DNA of 25,347 bases, taken from assembly GCA_003241285.1 (NCBI GenBank), contig QFOT01000014.1, forward strand, positions 1 through 25,347. The letters run 5' to 3'. This DNA is from Micavibrio aeruginosavorus. Its GTDB lineage: Bacteria; Pseudomonadota; Alphaproteobacteria; Micavibrionales; Micavibrionaceae. The position numbers were made by a program, and so were the translations under genes. Shown piece after piece: positions 1-7,535 of this stretch. Position 1 is the stretch's first letter. Each line of letters opens with the position of its first letter. A model generated the notes under the pieces. The model was given only the letters and a program-made list of their open reading frames with translations, was not told where the DNA came from and ran no database searches.

Positions 1-260
1 TCGAGTTGCAAATTCTGTAGAGTAAAGCTTATTTTCTCGGCACCGGCAGGCGCATCCTGAATTTTGATTTCCTTGACTTCTATTCGCGGGGAAAGATTGG
101 CGGAGTCATTCGGTGTGACGATCTGCTGTTGCTCGACGCGGCCAGCCGAAGCGCTTCCCAGTGCGGCATCGGGCACTTGCGCATAGGCGTTCCCGATCCA
201 GCCGCTTGTGACAGCGCAGACGGTCAGCGCGGTGCTGCGCATTAGAAATTTATTTCTCAT
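1..260 (-). CDS. Two-partner secretion outer-membrane transporter (ShlB/FhaC/HecB family), 5' part only
   Basis: The first 86 codons are visible and the window edge cuts the rest. Translation starts at ATG 260-258, with an AGGGGA Shine-Dalgarno-like stretch 7 nt upstream. The N-terminus is basic, then hydrophobic, and ends in AYA-Q, a good signal peptidase I site (about residues 1-29). A short Gln-rich stretch (RVEQQQ) follows. Near residues 72-85 comes the segment PAGAEKISFTLQNLQL, which resembles the start of the ShlB-type POTRA domain. Proteins of this family are Omp85-like beta barrels that export one large beta-helical TpsA adhesin or hemolysin and are usually encoded next to it. No partner is visible here, so it would lie outside the window. 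The family call rests on this short N-terminal part, so another POTRA-containing outer-membrane protein remains possible. Confidence 0.65.
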   Translation of the reverse strand, partial: MRNKFLMRSTALTVCAVTSGWIGNAYAQVPDAALGSASAGRVEQQQIVTPNDSANLSPRIEVKEIKIQDAPAGAEKISFTLQNLQL

Positions 261-500
261 AAGAGAATCCCCTGATTATGCAAATTTATGATTGGGTCGA
301 AGGTTATACACCATCATTTTTAATGGAAAAACGGACGTTTGGAAAGCGGCAATAGCGAAACACCCGAATAAAAATAAATACGAATACATTAGAATAATTA
401 AATATTATCAGTAGTTTATCATGATTTAACGTCTATATTAAAATCTGGATTTCAGAGTAACTCCATGTTTCTATGTTAAAAACCATTTAAGCCGTAAATC
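261..500. promoter_or_regulatory. AT-rich divergent spacer between the TPS transporter and the mla operon
   Basis: This stretch of about 240 bp has no credible gene and is much richer in A+T than its flanks, especially 341-480. It must hold the promoters for both divergent units. A 12-bp palindrome AAACG-GA-CGTTT lies at 329-340, on the side of the TPS gene. Several TATAAT-like words (TATATT at 434-439, TATGTT at 472-477) precede the mla genes, but none has a convincing -35 at the right distance, so I do not assign a promoter. Confidence 0.35.
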
Positions 501-1598
501 ATGTCGCCGGAAAAAACATATTTTACTATCGATAACCGGGTCTTGCATCTGGGCGGGACATGGACGCTGGACAGGTCGGAAACTATTGTGGCGCAGGCCG
601 CCATGAAGCTCGGCGAGGCCGAATTTTCACGAATAGATTCCAGCCGCATTGAAAAAATGGATAGCTGGGGAGCTTATTTCCTTAAAAAAATTATTAATAA
701 TTCTGGCGCTTATGCAGATGTAACGCCTGAACAAAGGAAGCTTCTCGAGTTTATTCCTGAAACGAAGCAGGCTCAGACAGTTGTAAAAAACACTTCAATG
801 ATCCATGACGCTATGGAAGCTGCAGGCCAGAAAACTTTGTCGGCATTTGGCGAAATTTTTGCTGTCTTAAGTTTTATCGGCCAGACAAGCATTCGGTTTT
901 TGAAAAATTTTGGTAATCCCCGGTCTTTCAGGTTTCATTCCATCATTCGTCATATCGATGAAACAGGGTTGAAGGCCGTGCCGATTATCGCGCTGCTCGC
1001 GATATTGACGACAATGGTTATTTCCTATCAGGCGGCCACCCAGTTGCAGAAATTCGGCGCTAATATTTTTACCGTTGATCTCACTGTCATTTCATTACTG
1101 CGTGAAATGGGGGTGTTAATAACGGCAATCATGGTCGCTGGACGGTCAGGCAGCGCCTTTGCCGCCGAGATTGGTGTTATGAAGCTGCGCGAAGAGGTTG
1201 ATGCCCTGCGAACGATCGGCATGGATCCTTTTGAAGTCCTTGTACTGCCGCGTGTTCTGGCCTTGATGATTTCACTGCCTATCCTGACCTTCATTGCGGA
1301 TATGGTAGGTATTGCGGGCGGCAGCATTATTTCAATGGCGCTGCTCGATATACCGCTCGACCAGTATATCGACCGGGTACAATCGGTCGCCAAGCCGACG
1401 ATGTTTTTTGTCGGCATGGTAAAAGCGCCAGTTTTTGCATTTATCATCGCGATTGTCGGCACTTATCAGGGCATGAATATTACGGGTTCTGCGGAAAGCG
1501 TCGGGAAGTTGACCACGGTTTCGGTGGTACAATCCATCTTCCTCGTCATCATGGCCGACGCTCTTTTTTCCATCCTTTTCGCACAGATGGATATATAA
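501..1598 (+). CDS. mlaE: MlaE-family ABC transporter permease with N-terminal STAS-like extension
   Basis: Inner-membrane permease of an MCE-type (Mla-like) phospholipid transporter. It is 365 aa, against about 260 in E. coli MlaE. The extra N-terminal ~100 residues are soluble and look like a STAS domain (strand-rich start, then DSSRIEKMDSWGAYFLKKI at 46-64). This would take the place of the separate MlaB subunit. The permease core begins near residue 140. It contains the conserved family region around REMGVLITAIMVAGRSGSAF (201-220), then EIGVMKLREEVDALRTIG (223-240) and hydrophobic helices to the C-terminus. The ATG at 501 has no strong Shine-Dalgarno sequence, but no later Met would keep the N-terminal domain. 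The stop is one base from the ATPase start, so the genes are co-transcribed and probably translationally coupled. Family assignment is firm; the STAS reading is inference. Confidence 0.93.
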   Translation: MSPEKTYFTIDNRVLHLGGTWTLDRSETIVAQAAMKLGEAEFSRIDSSRIEKMDSWGAYFLKKIINNSGAYADVTPEQRKLLEFIPETKQAQTVVKNTSMIHDAMEAAGQKTLSAFGEIFAVLSFIGQTSIRFLKNFGNPRSFRFHSIIRHIDETGLKAVPIIALLAILTTMVISYQAATQLQKFGANIFTVDLTVISLLREMGVLITAIMVAGRSGSAFAAEIGVMKLREEVDALRTIGMDPFEVLVLPRVLALMISLPILTFIADMVGIAGGSIISMALLDIPLDQYIDRVQSVAKPTMFFVGMVKAPVFAFIIAIVGTYQGMNITGSAESVGKLTTVSVVQSIFLVIMADALFSILFAQMDI

Positions 1599-1599
1599 G

Positions 1600-2370
1600 A
1601 TGACATCTGTGATTGAAGTTAAAAATCTTGTTACGCAATTCGGCAAGCAGGTGGTGCATGACCATCTGAACATGGAATTGACCAAAGGGGAGATCCTGGG
1701 GCTTGTCGGAGGATCAGGCTCGGGAAAATCGGTTTTACTCCGCAGTATGATCGGGCTTATCCGGCCCAAAGAAGGCAGCATTAAAGTTGACGGCATTGAA
1801 ATCGATGGTGAACAAAAAGACGAACTCACCAAAAGCTGGGGTGTTTTATTTCAGAACGGGGCTTTGTTTTCCGGCATGAATATCATCGATAATATCGCCC
1901 TGCCGATCCGCGAACACTATGACTTACCCGAAGAGATGATCATGGAGCTGGCGGCGTCTAAATTGCAGATGGTCGGGTTGAAACCAGAGGATGGACTTAA
2001 GATGCCGTCACAGATTTCCGGCGGCATGTCGCGCCGGGCGGGTCTTGCCAGGGCGTTGGCGCTCGACCCCTCGGTTTTATTTCTGGATGAGCCAACGGCG
2101 GGGCTGGACCCTATCGCGGCGGCTTCCTTTGATAAGCTGATTCTTTCTCTGCGTGATATTCTGGGCCTTGCGGTTTTGATTATCACGCACGATCTTGATA
2201 CTCTGGTGTCGATCTGCGACCGTATCGCCATGCTGGTCGACAAAAAAATCACAACCGGGACGTATGAGGAACTTAAAGCCCTCGAGCACCCTTGGATACA
2301 CGAATATTTCAATGGCCCGCGTATGCGCGCCGCAGCAATGGATAAAACAGAAAAAATGGCGGCCGTTTAA
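1600..2370 (+). CDS. mlaF: MlaF-type ABC transporter ATP-binding protein
   Basis: Cytoplasmic ATPase that powers the MlaE permease. At 256 aa it has the usual length. Visible motifs are Walker A GGSGSGKS (37-44), Q-loop FQNG (84-87), signature ISGGMSRRAGLARAL (139-153), Walker B VLFLDEPTAGLDP (159-171) and switch His in ITHD (195-198). The SGGM(S/A)RR form of the signature is characteristic of MlaF/Ttg2A rather than of nutrient importers. The C-terminal tail after residue 230 (HPWIHEYFNGPRMRA) matches the family habit of an extension that contacts the partner ATPase. The start lies 1 nt after the mlaE stop, and the stop abuts the mlaD start with no gap. No good ribosome binding site is visible at either junction, which suggests coupled translation. 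Confidence 0.95.
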   Translation: MTSVIEVKNLVTQFGKQVVHDHLNMELTKGEILGLVGGSGSGKSVLLRSMIGLIRPKEGSIKVDGIEIDGEQKDELTKSWGVLFQNGALFSGMNIIDNIALPIREHYDLPEEMIMELAASKLQMVGLKPEDGLKMPSQISGGMSRRAGLARALALDPSVLFLDEPTAGLDPIAAASFDKLILSLRDILGLAVLIITHDLDTLVSICDRIAMLVDKKITTGTYEELKALEHPWIHEYFNGPRMRAAAMDKTEKMAAV

Positions 2371-3267
2371 ATGGAAAAAAATTCACATTATTTTATTGTC
2401 GGACTTTTTGTCAGCATTGCCTTTTTTGCCCTCATTATTTTTGTGATCTGGCTGACAGGCACGCATGACAGCAAGAATTACAATCGTTACACGGTCTATT
2501 TTCACGATGCTGTCAGCGGATTACAAAACGGCGCGGCTGTCCAGTACAGGGGCATTGCCGTGGGGCGGGTTCGCGATGTTCGCTTGTCGCCTGATCAGTC
2601 GGAATTGATCAAGGTTGATATCGAGGTCAGTGAAGACACGCCGATCACAGCTAGCACGGATGCATCGCTTGCGACGCTGGGCGTAACGGGTCTGGCCTTC
2701 ATTAATTTAACGACACCGAATGGAGATACTGCGCCGCCAAAAAAGATACAGGGCGAAAAATATCCGGTTATTGAAGGTAAAGGAACTCAGCTGAGTAAGT
2801 TATTTCAGGATGTGCCGCAGATCAGCAAGCAGATCCTTGAAATGACGGAAAAAATGAACGGCATATTGAATGACCAGAATGTAGAAAACCTGAACAAAAC
2901 ATTCGCCAATATTGAAAAACTAAGCCGGGATATGAACGGCTTGCTGACGGATCAGAACGTCGCCAATGTCACAACTTCGCTGAATAATATTTCAGCTGCC
3001 AGCGAGGACGTCGATGAGATCGTGGCGAAATTCAAGCATACCGCCGATCAGCTTGATGCTACGATCAGCAATGTCAACGATGTAGTCACGCGCAATAAGG
3101 GAAATATTGACCGCTTCGCCGGGGATGGTTTGGGGCAGATTACAGAGATGACAAGGGAAACCAAGGATATGGCGCGGGCTATGCGCCGTCTTGCCGACAA
3201 GCTGGAACAAAATCCGTCCCAGATAATTTATAAGCCGACCTATGGCGGCGTGGAGATTGCGAAATGA
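2371..3267 (+). CDS. mlaD: MlaD-type MCE-domain substrate-binding protein
   Basis: Periplasmic lipid-binding subunit anchored in the inner membrane (298 aa). One N-terminal transmembrane helix lies at about 8-29, followed by a single MCE domain at about 38-118. The domain carries the family signature VQYRGIAVGRVRDVRL (57-72) and the LATLGVTGLAFINL segment (100-113) that forms the hexamer pore. After a Pro/Lys linker, residues 140-280 are predicted helical, with two near copies of one unit: MNGILNDQNVENLNKTFANI (162-181) and MNGLLTDQNVANVTTSLNNI (188-207). This helical tail is typical of longer alphaproteobacterial and PqiB/Mce-like MCE proteins and may extend a tunnel across the periplasm. 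E. coli MlaD is only about 183 aa. The last 4 nt overlap the start of the next gene (ATGA). Confidence 0.93.
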   Translation: MEKNSHYFIVGLFVSIAFFALIIFVIWLTGTHDSKNYNRYTVYFHDAVSGLQNGAAVQYRGIAVGRVRDVRLSPDQSELIKVDIEVSEDTPITASTDASLATLGVTGLAFINLTTPNGDTAPPKKIQGEKYPVIEGKGTQLSKLFQDVPQISKQILEMTEKMNGILNDQNVENLNKTFANIEKLSRDMNGLLTDQNVANVTTSLNNISAASEDVDEIVAKFKHTADQLDATISNVNDVVTRNKGNIDRFAGDGLGQITEMTRETKDMARAMRRLADKLEQNPSQIIYKPTYGGVEIAK

Positions 3268-3887
3268 AGAAACTTATTCCGGCGATATTTGGCGTTTTAC
3301 TGTTAAGTGGCTGCGCTTCTACTTTTTTGCAATCGAATGAAGCGCCGGTGGCGATTTATTCGTTGCGCCCAATGAATGAAGTGCAAACGCTGGATGCAGG
3401 AAAACAGGGCGTGGCAAAAGTGCTTGAGGTGCAGCGCCCCGCGCTGCCGCCGGGCTTCGATACGGCGCGCATAGGCATGTATCTCGAAAATGGGCGCAGG
3501 CTTGACTATTACGCCAGCGCCAAATGGCCGACTTCGCTTGATGAAACACTGCAGGAATTTACTGCGCAAAATGCTCGCAAGACATTTCCCGGCCTGATCG
3601 TCATTACACCGGGCAGCGGCGTCGACGCTCAATATTTATTGCAGACCAAAGTAAATGATTTCCAGCCGGTTTATGCGATGGGCCCGCAGGCGGCTCCACT
3701 TCTTGTCGCCAGTATAAGCTTTACGCTGCTTTCCCTGCCGGAGGAAAACATCGTCACAAGTTTTACGGTTGAGCAGCAGGTGCAGGCGCAGGCAAATAAT
3801 CTCGGCGTGATAACAGCTGGTCTGGAAACATTACTTCAATCCGTCGAACGTAAGGCGTTTGAAACTATTGCGCCGAAGATAAAGTAA
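3264..3887 (+). CDS. ABC-type transport auxiliary lipoprotein (PqiC/ABC_trans_aux family)
   Basis: A 207-aa lipoprotein with a short signal peptide and lipobox LLSG|C, lipidated at Cys17. The mature part contains the region RPALPPGFDTARIGMYLENGRRLDYYASAKWP, which fits the DUF330/PqiC-like auxiliary lipoproteins that accompany MCE transporters. Residue 18 is Ala, so the Asp+2 inner-membrane retention signal is absent and outer-membrane sorting is expected by the E. coli rule. The start overlaps the mlaD stop as ATGA, so it is the fourth gene of the mla operon. It probably docks the MCE conduit at the outer membrane, as proposed for PqiC. Its TAA stop abuts the reverse-strand stop of hemH with no spacer. 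Confidence 0.85.
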   Translation: MKKLIPAIFGVLLLSGCASTFLQSNEAPVAIYSLRPMNEVQTLDAGKQGVAKVLEVQRPALPPGFDTARIGMYLENGRRLDYYASAKWPTSLDETLQEFTAQNARKTFPGLIVITPGSGVDAQYLLQTKVNDFQPVYAMGPQAAPLLVASISFTLLSLPEENIVTSFTVEQQVQAQANNLGVITAGLETLLQSVERKAFETIAPKIK

Positions 3888-4919
3888 TTATGCCCAGCCC
3901 TTCAATTCATTGCCGATAATCTCTTTGAAGATATCGATTCCGGCCTCGCTGGCATTCAGGCAAGGAATATAGGTGAAATTCTCGCCGCCATTTTCCATGA
4001 AAGTTTCGCGCAGGCGTATATTCAGTTCTTCCAAAGTTTCGATGCAGTCGGATACAAAACCCGGAGAAACGACGGCGATATTTTTAACGCCGCTTTTGGC
4101 CAGTTGTTCGACCGTTTCATCCGTATAAGGCTTGAGCCATTCCGCCGCGCCAAAGCGGGACTGAAAAGTCGTGTGGAATTGTTCTTTTGGAAGCCCGAGT
4201 TTTTCGCGGATCAGCCGGCCTGATTTGGCGCAGAAGCAATGATAGGGATCGCCTTCCATTAAATAGCGCTTCGGCAGGCCGTGGAAAGAAGCGATAACGG
4301 CGTCAGGTTTCCAGTCAAGCGAAGCAATATGAGCATTAATGGAATTTGCAATAGAATCGATATAGAGGGGATGGTCGTGATAGGTCGGCACGGTGCGGAT
4401 AGCGGGCTGGCGCTTCAGCGTTTTAAGGTAATCGAAAGCTTTATCGAAGGCGGTTGCATTGGTCGCGGCGCTATATTGAGGGTAGAGCGCGAAGAGAAGG
4501 ATTTTATCGCAGCCTAGGCCTAGCAGTTTTTCAATCTTGCTGGCGATCGACGGATTGCCGTAGCGCATCGCCCAGTCGCATACGACATCGGGTTTTTCCT
4601 GCGCAAGCCAGGTTGATAGCCTGTCATTCTGTTCCCGCGTCATGGTGGTGAGCGGCGATTCATTCTTCTCGTTGTTCCAGATCATCTTATAGGCATGGCC
4701 GCTGGCAAACGGGCGACGCGGCAGGATAAAAAGCTGGAGAATGATTTGCCACGGAAGTCTGGGCAAATCGATAACGCGCGGGTCTGACAAGAATTCCTGC
4801 AGGTAACGGCGTACCGACCAGTAATCGGTGGCATCGGGCGTGCCGAGATTGATCAGAAGAACGCCAACTTTCTGTTTTTTGACAGGGGGGTGATCGGCGG
4901 GAATTTGAATATCGGACAT
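3888..4919 (-). CDS. hemH: Ferrochelatase
   Basis: Inserts Fe2+ into protoporphyrin IX, the last step of protoheme synthesis. The protein is 343 aa from ATG 4919-4917. The frame is open to a TTG at 4952, but that start would overlap hemY by 20 nt and the ATG fits better. Conserved features are GVLLINLGTPDA (19-30), the catalytic His in ASFHGLPKRY (210-219, His213), the Cys-containing PYHCFCAKSGRLI (225-237), SRFGAAEWLKPYT (254-266) and the metal-site Glu in DCIETLEEL (291-299, Glu294). It is the last gene of the heme operon and lies 13 nt after the hemY stop. Whether the Cys pair at 228/230 takes part in an iron-sulfur cluster, as in some alphaproteobacterial ferrochelatases, cannot be decided by eye. 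Confidence 0.96.
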   Translation of the reverse strand: MSDIQIPADHPPVKKQKVGVLLINLGTPDATDYWSVRRYLQEFLSDPRVIDLPRLPWQIILQLFILPRRPFASGHAYKMIWNNEKNESPLTTMTREQNDRLSTWLAQEKPDVVCDWAMRYGNPSIASKIEKLLGLGCDKILLFALYPQYSAATNATAFDKAFDYLKTLKRQPAIRTVPTYHDHPLYIDSIANSINAHIASLDWKPDAVIASFHGLPKRYLMEGDPYHCFCAKSGRLIREKLGLPKEQFHTTFQSRFGAAEWLKPYTDETVEQLAKSGVKNIAVVSPGFVSDCIETLEELNIRLRETFMENGGENFTYIPCLNASEAGIDIFKEIIGNELKGWA

Positions 4920-4932
4920 AGGCTTTTTTACC

Positions 4933-6174
4933 CTATTCTCGGCCAAGCGCAAGAGAAGTCTGGCACATTCCGCGGATCGATACTTCGCCTGTATAGTTGC
5001 CGAATAGCATACGGCCCTCCTGCGAGCACCAGCCCTTTTCCAAGTTTTCCAGGGTTTCCCGCAGATGCGGGGAGTAAAGCGGTATGGCGTTTGGCCATCT
5101 GGTGATGACAGTTTCTAGCTCAGTGCCTGTGAAGTTCAGAACACGATTAAGTTCTTCCTTTATAACAACTTTGATTTCATCGTCCGCTTTTTGCAGGATA
5201 TGGGGATTGGAAGTGCCGCCCAGCATGACGCTCAGAGATGCGTAATTTTCGCGGGCGCGGTGGTCAAAAGTGGACGAATTAAAAAGAACACCGAGAATTC
5301 TTTTGTCTTCACCCCGGGCGTTTAAAAATCCGATACCCTCAAGCTTATTGAGATCTTCCGTTTTCACGAAGACGGTGGCAGTGATCATCGGCGCATATTT
5401 AATATTTGATAATATGTTCGAGCCGATCAGTTTCCCTGCGGCAGGTGCCGGTACTGTAACAATCAGATTGGAAACATCCGGTAAGGTTTCAATCGCGCTA
5501 TTAAAAATAACTCTGCCGTTTGGATGGTTTTGGACGGCTTGCGTTAAAGCATTGATAAGTGCGCCCATACCCTTCGCAGGTGCCATGACAAAAGATTTCC
5601 CCGGGGATTTCTTTGGCTGGGTTTTATCTTTAAAAACCTTGTCCACCAAAGTCTGTCCCATTGGAATGCTCATGCGGGGAAAGGCAAGCTGCTGATCAAG
5701 CTCCTCCGGTTCAGCGGCATAAATGCCATGGGCGAGGGGCGTGATGGCATTATCGAGGGCTCCCTCACCGATATGTGCCTTGGCCCAGTCAGCCAGTGAA
5801 GGATATATGCCGTCTGATTTTTTGAAAGCAGCGTAGCTTCCGGCGGTAAACATTTCCCACAATGTCAGGGGATTACCTTTAAGTTTTCCATCGCGCAGGA
5901 TAAATTTCTTCTTCGTTTTTGCCGCCACGTAATCCAGTTTCAGATCGTCAAACAAACGCAAGATTTCACTGGAACTGCGGATAGAGTGCGCGGCAGCTTC
6001 CGCCGGGCCATGGTCAGTTTGTCTTGTCGAAATAAGCCCACCGGCGCGGCCTGATTTTTCATGGATTGTAACGGCATAGCCGAGATTTAAAAGGCGATAG
6101 GCGCTTAACAATCCCGCATAGCCGGCACCGATAATCGTCACTTCTTTGACGTCAGTATTTAAACGCCCGAGCAT
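4933..6174 (-). CDS. hemY: FAD-dependent protoporphyrinogen oxidase, HemY type
   Basis: Oxidises protoporphyrinogen to protoporphyrin IX. It is 413 aa with an N-terminal dinucleotide-binding fold: GAGYAG (16-21), the ribose-binding acidic residue HEK (38-40) and RAGG (43-46). Near the C-terminus, GNYTGEVSIRGMCQTSLALGRE matches the second FAD-binding stretch of the PPO/amine-oxidase family. Sequence alone would allow another flavin amine oxidase. Its position between hemN and hemH, exactly the missing step, makes PPO by far the most likely role. HemY enzymes usually use O2 as acceptor, whereas many alphaproteobacteria rely on HemJ instead. The ATG follows the hemN TGA directly (TGAATG), so translation is coupled. 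Confidence 0.88.
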   Translation of the reverse strand: MLGRLNTDVKEVTIIGAGYAGLLSAYRLLNLGYAVTIHEKSGRAGGLISTRQTDHGPAEAAAHSIRSSSEILRLFDDLKLDYVAAKTKKKFILRDGKLKGNPLTLWEMFTAGSYAAFKKSDGIYPSLADWAKAHIGEGALDNAITPLAHGIYAAEPEELDQQLAFPRMSIPMGQTLVDKVFKDKTQPKKSPGKSFVMAPAKGMGALINALTQAVQNHPNGRVIFNSAIETLPDVSNLIVTVPAPAAGKLIGSNILSNIKYAPMITATVFVKTEDLNKLEGIGFLNARGEDKRILGVLFNSSTFDHRARENYASLSVMLGGTSNPHILQKADDEIKVVIKEELNRVLNFTGTELETVITRWPNAIPLYSPHLRETLENLEKGWCSQEGRMLFGNYTGEVSIRGMCQTSLALGRE

Positions 6175-7533
6175 TCAGATCGTCCGGCTGTAGATGCGCG
6201 ATCCGGGCTTTTGCCGTTGCAGCCGGGCATCGAACGCCATACAGATATTGCGGATAAAGGGCTTGCCATCATCAGTCAGGCGCACGATGCCGTTCTCCAT
6301 TTCGATGAGGTTATCGTTTACGGCTTCTTCGAGGCGGGATTTCAATCCTGACAGGAACGGGCTTTCCGTGTCCCATGCCGTTTCAAATTGCGTCATCATC
6401 TCGAGAATATGTTTACGGATATATAAATCCTCTTCGGTCAGGATATGACCTTTGGCGATCGGCAGGCGGCCTTTACCGACAATGTCCTGATAAATCTTTA
6501 TATCTTTTTCGTTCTGGATGAACGCCGTCCATGAATCGGAAATCGACGAGCAGCCGAGGCTGATCAGCGGCGATACATGGCCCGGCACATAGCCCATAAA
6601 ATTGCGGAATAATTTTTTATCCCTTGCCGCAGTAAAAAGATTGTCATGGGGTAAGGCAAAATGATCCATGCCGATCTCGATATAGCCGGCGTCTTCCAGC
6701 ATGCGGCGGCCCAGCTCATAGAGCGCGCGTTTCTCATCGCCCGATGGCAAATCGGCTTCGGTAAAGCCGCGCTGGCCAGTATTTTCGATCCATGGCACAT
6801 GGGCATAGGCATAAAACGCGATACGGTCCGGCTTCTGCGCGATTACATGCTTAAAGGTATCTTCAATGCTCGACAGCTTTTGTTTCGGCAGGCCGTAGAC
6901 CATATCGAAATTGATGCTGGTGTAGCCGATGGCGCGCGATGTTTCCATCAACTTGGCGACCATTTCTACCGATTGCTCGCGGTGAATAGCTTTTTGCACA
7001 GCGGGATCGTAATCCTGAATACCAAGGCTCAGGCGTTTGAATCCTAGATCGTAAAAGGTTTGAAGATGCTCGTCACTCGTGACCCGGGGATCGGCTTCGA
7101 AAGATAATTCTGCATTCGGCAGAAGTTCGATATCGAACAGGAGCGGTTCGAGGAGAAGCTTTAATTCATCCGGCGACATAAAAGTCGGCGTGCCGCCGCC
7201 GATATGGATTTCCGATACCGGCATGCTCTTGCGCTTTAGCTTCGTTTTGTAAATCTCCCATTCATTATGAATTGCATTGATATAAGGCATGGACCGCTCA
7301 TGTTTGCGGGTGATGATGCGGTTACAGGCACAAAAAGTACAAAGAGCCTCGCAAAACGGGATATGAAGATACAGCGCCGCGCCGTGGCCGTTCGTAATGC
7401 TTTTGGTCAGCTCCGCACTGAGATGCGAAATCCACTGGTCTTCTGTCGGCGTGGTATCCCAGCAAGGTACAGTCGGATAGCTTGTATACCGTGGGCCCTG
7501 CACATCATATTTTTTTAAGAGATCTTTCAGCAT
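6175..7533 (-). CDS. hemN: Oxygen-independent coproporphyrinogen III oxidase (radical SAM)
   Basis: Converts coproporphyrinogen III to protoporphyrinogen IX without oxygen. It is 452 aa, the normal length for true HemN. The N-terminus GPRYTSYPTVPCW (13-25) is the HemN hallmark. The radical SAM cluster motif is Cys61-x3-Cys65-x2-Cys68, in HIPFCEALCTFCACN, with the extra Cys70 found in HemN. GGGTPTFMS (SAM contact) and the region SFEADPR follow, and the C-terminal HemN domain is present. These features separate it from the heme chaperone HemW, which lacks the YTSYP-type N-terminus. It sits 2 nt after hemE and directly abuts hemY. No oxygen-dependent HemF is present in the window. Confidence 0.96.
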   Translation of the reverse strand: MLKDLLKKYDVQGPRYTSYPTVPCWDTTPTEDQWISHLSAELTKSITNGHGAALYLHIPFCEALCTFCACNRIITRKHERSMPYINAIHNEWEIYKTKLKRKSMPVSEIHIGGGTPTFMSPDELKLLLEPLLFDIELLPNAELSFEADPRVTSDEHLQTFYDLGFKRLSLGIQDYDPAVQKAIHREQSVEMVAKLMETSRAIGYTSINFDMVYGLPKQKLSSIEDTFKHVIAQKPDRIAFYAYAHVPWIENTGQRGFTEADLPSGDEKRALYELGRRMLEDAGYIEIGMDHFALPHDNLFTAARDKKLFRNFMGYVPGHVSPLISLGCSSISDSWTAFIQNEKDIKIYQDIVGKGRLPIAKGHILTEEDLYIRKHILEMMTQFETAWDTESPFLSGLKSRLEEAVNDNLIEMENGIVRLTDDGKPFIRNICMAFDARLQRQKPGSRIYSRTI

Positions 7534-7535
7534 TT

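Noticed and set aside
1332..1832. 166-codon minus-strand open frame across mlaE/mlaF
   Set aside because: Antisense to two well-supported genes, with low-complexity Ser/Pro/Arg-rich translation typical of shadow frames.
4920..4952. Longer ferrochelatase starting at TTG 4952
   Set aside because: It would overlap hemY by 20 nt with a rare start, while ATG 4919 gives a normal-length enzyme outside hemY.
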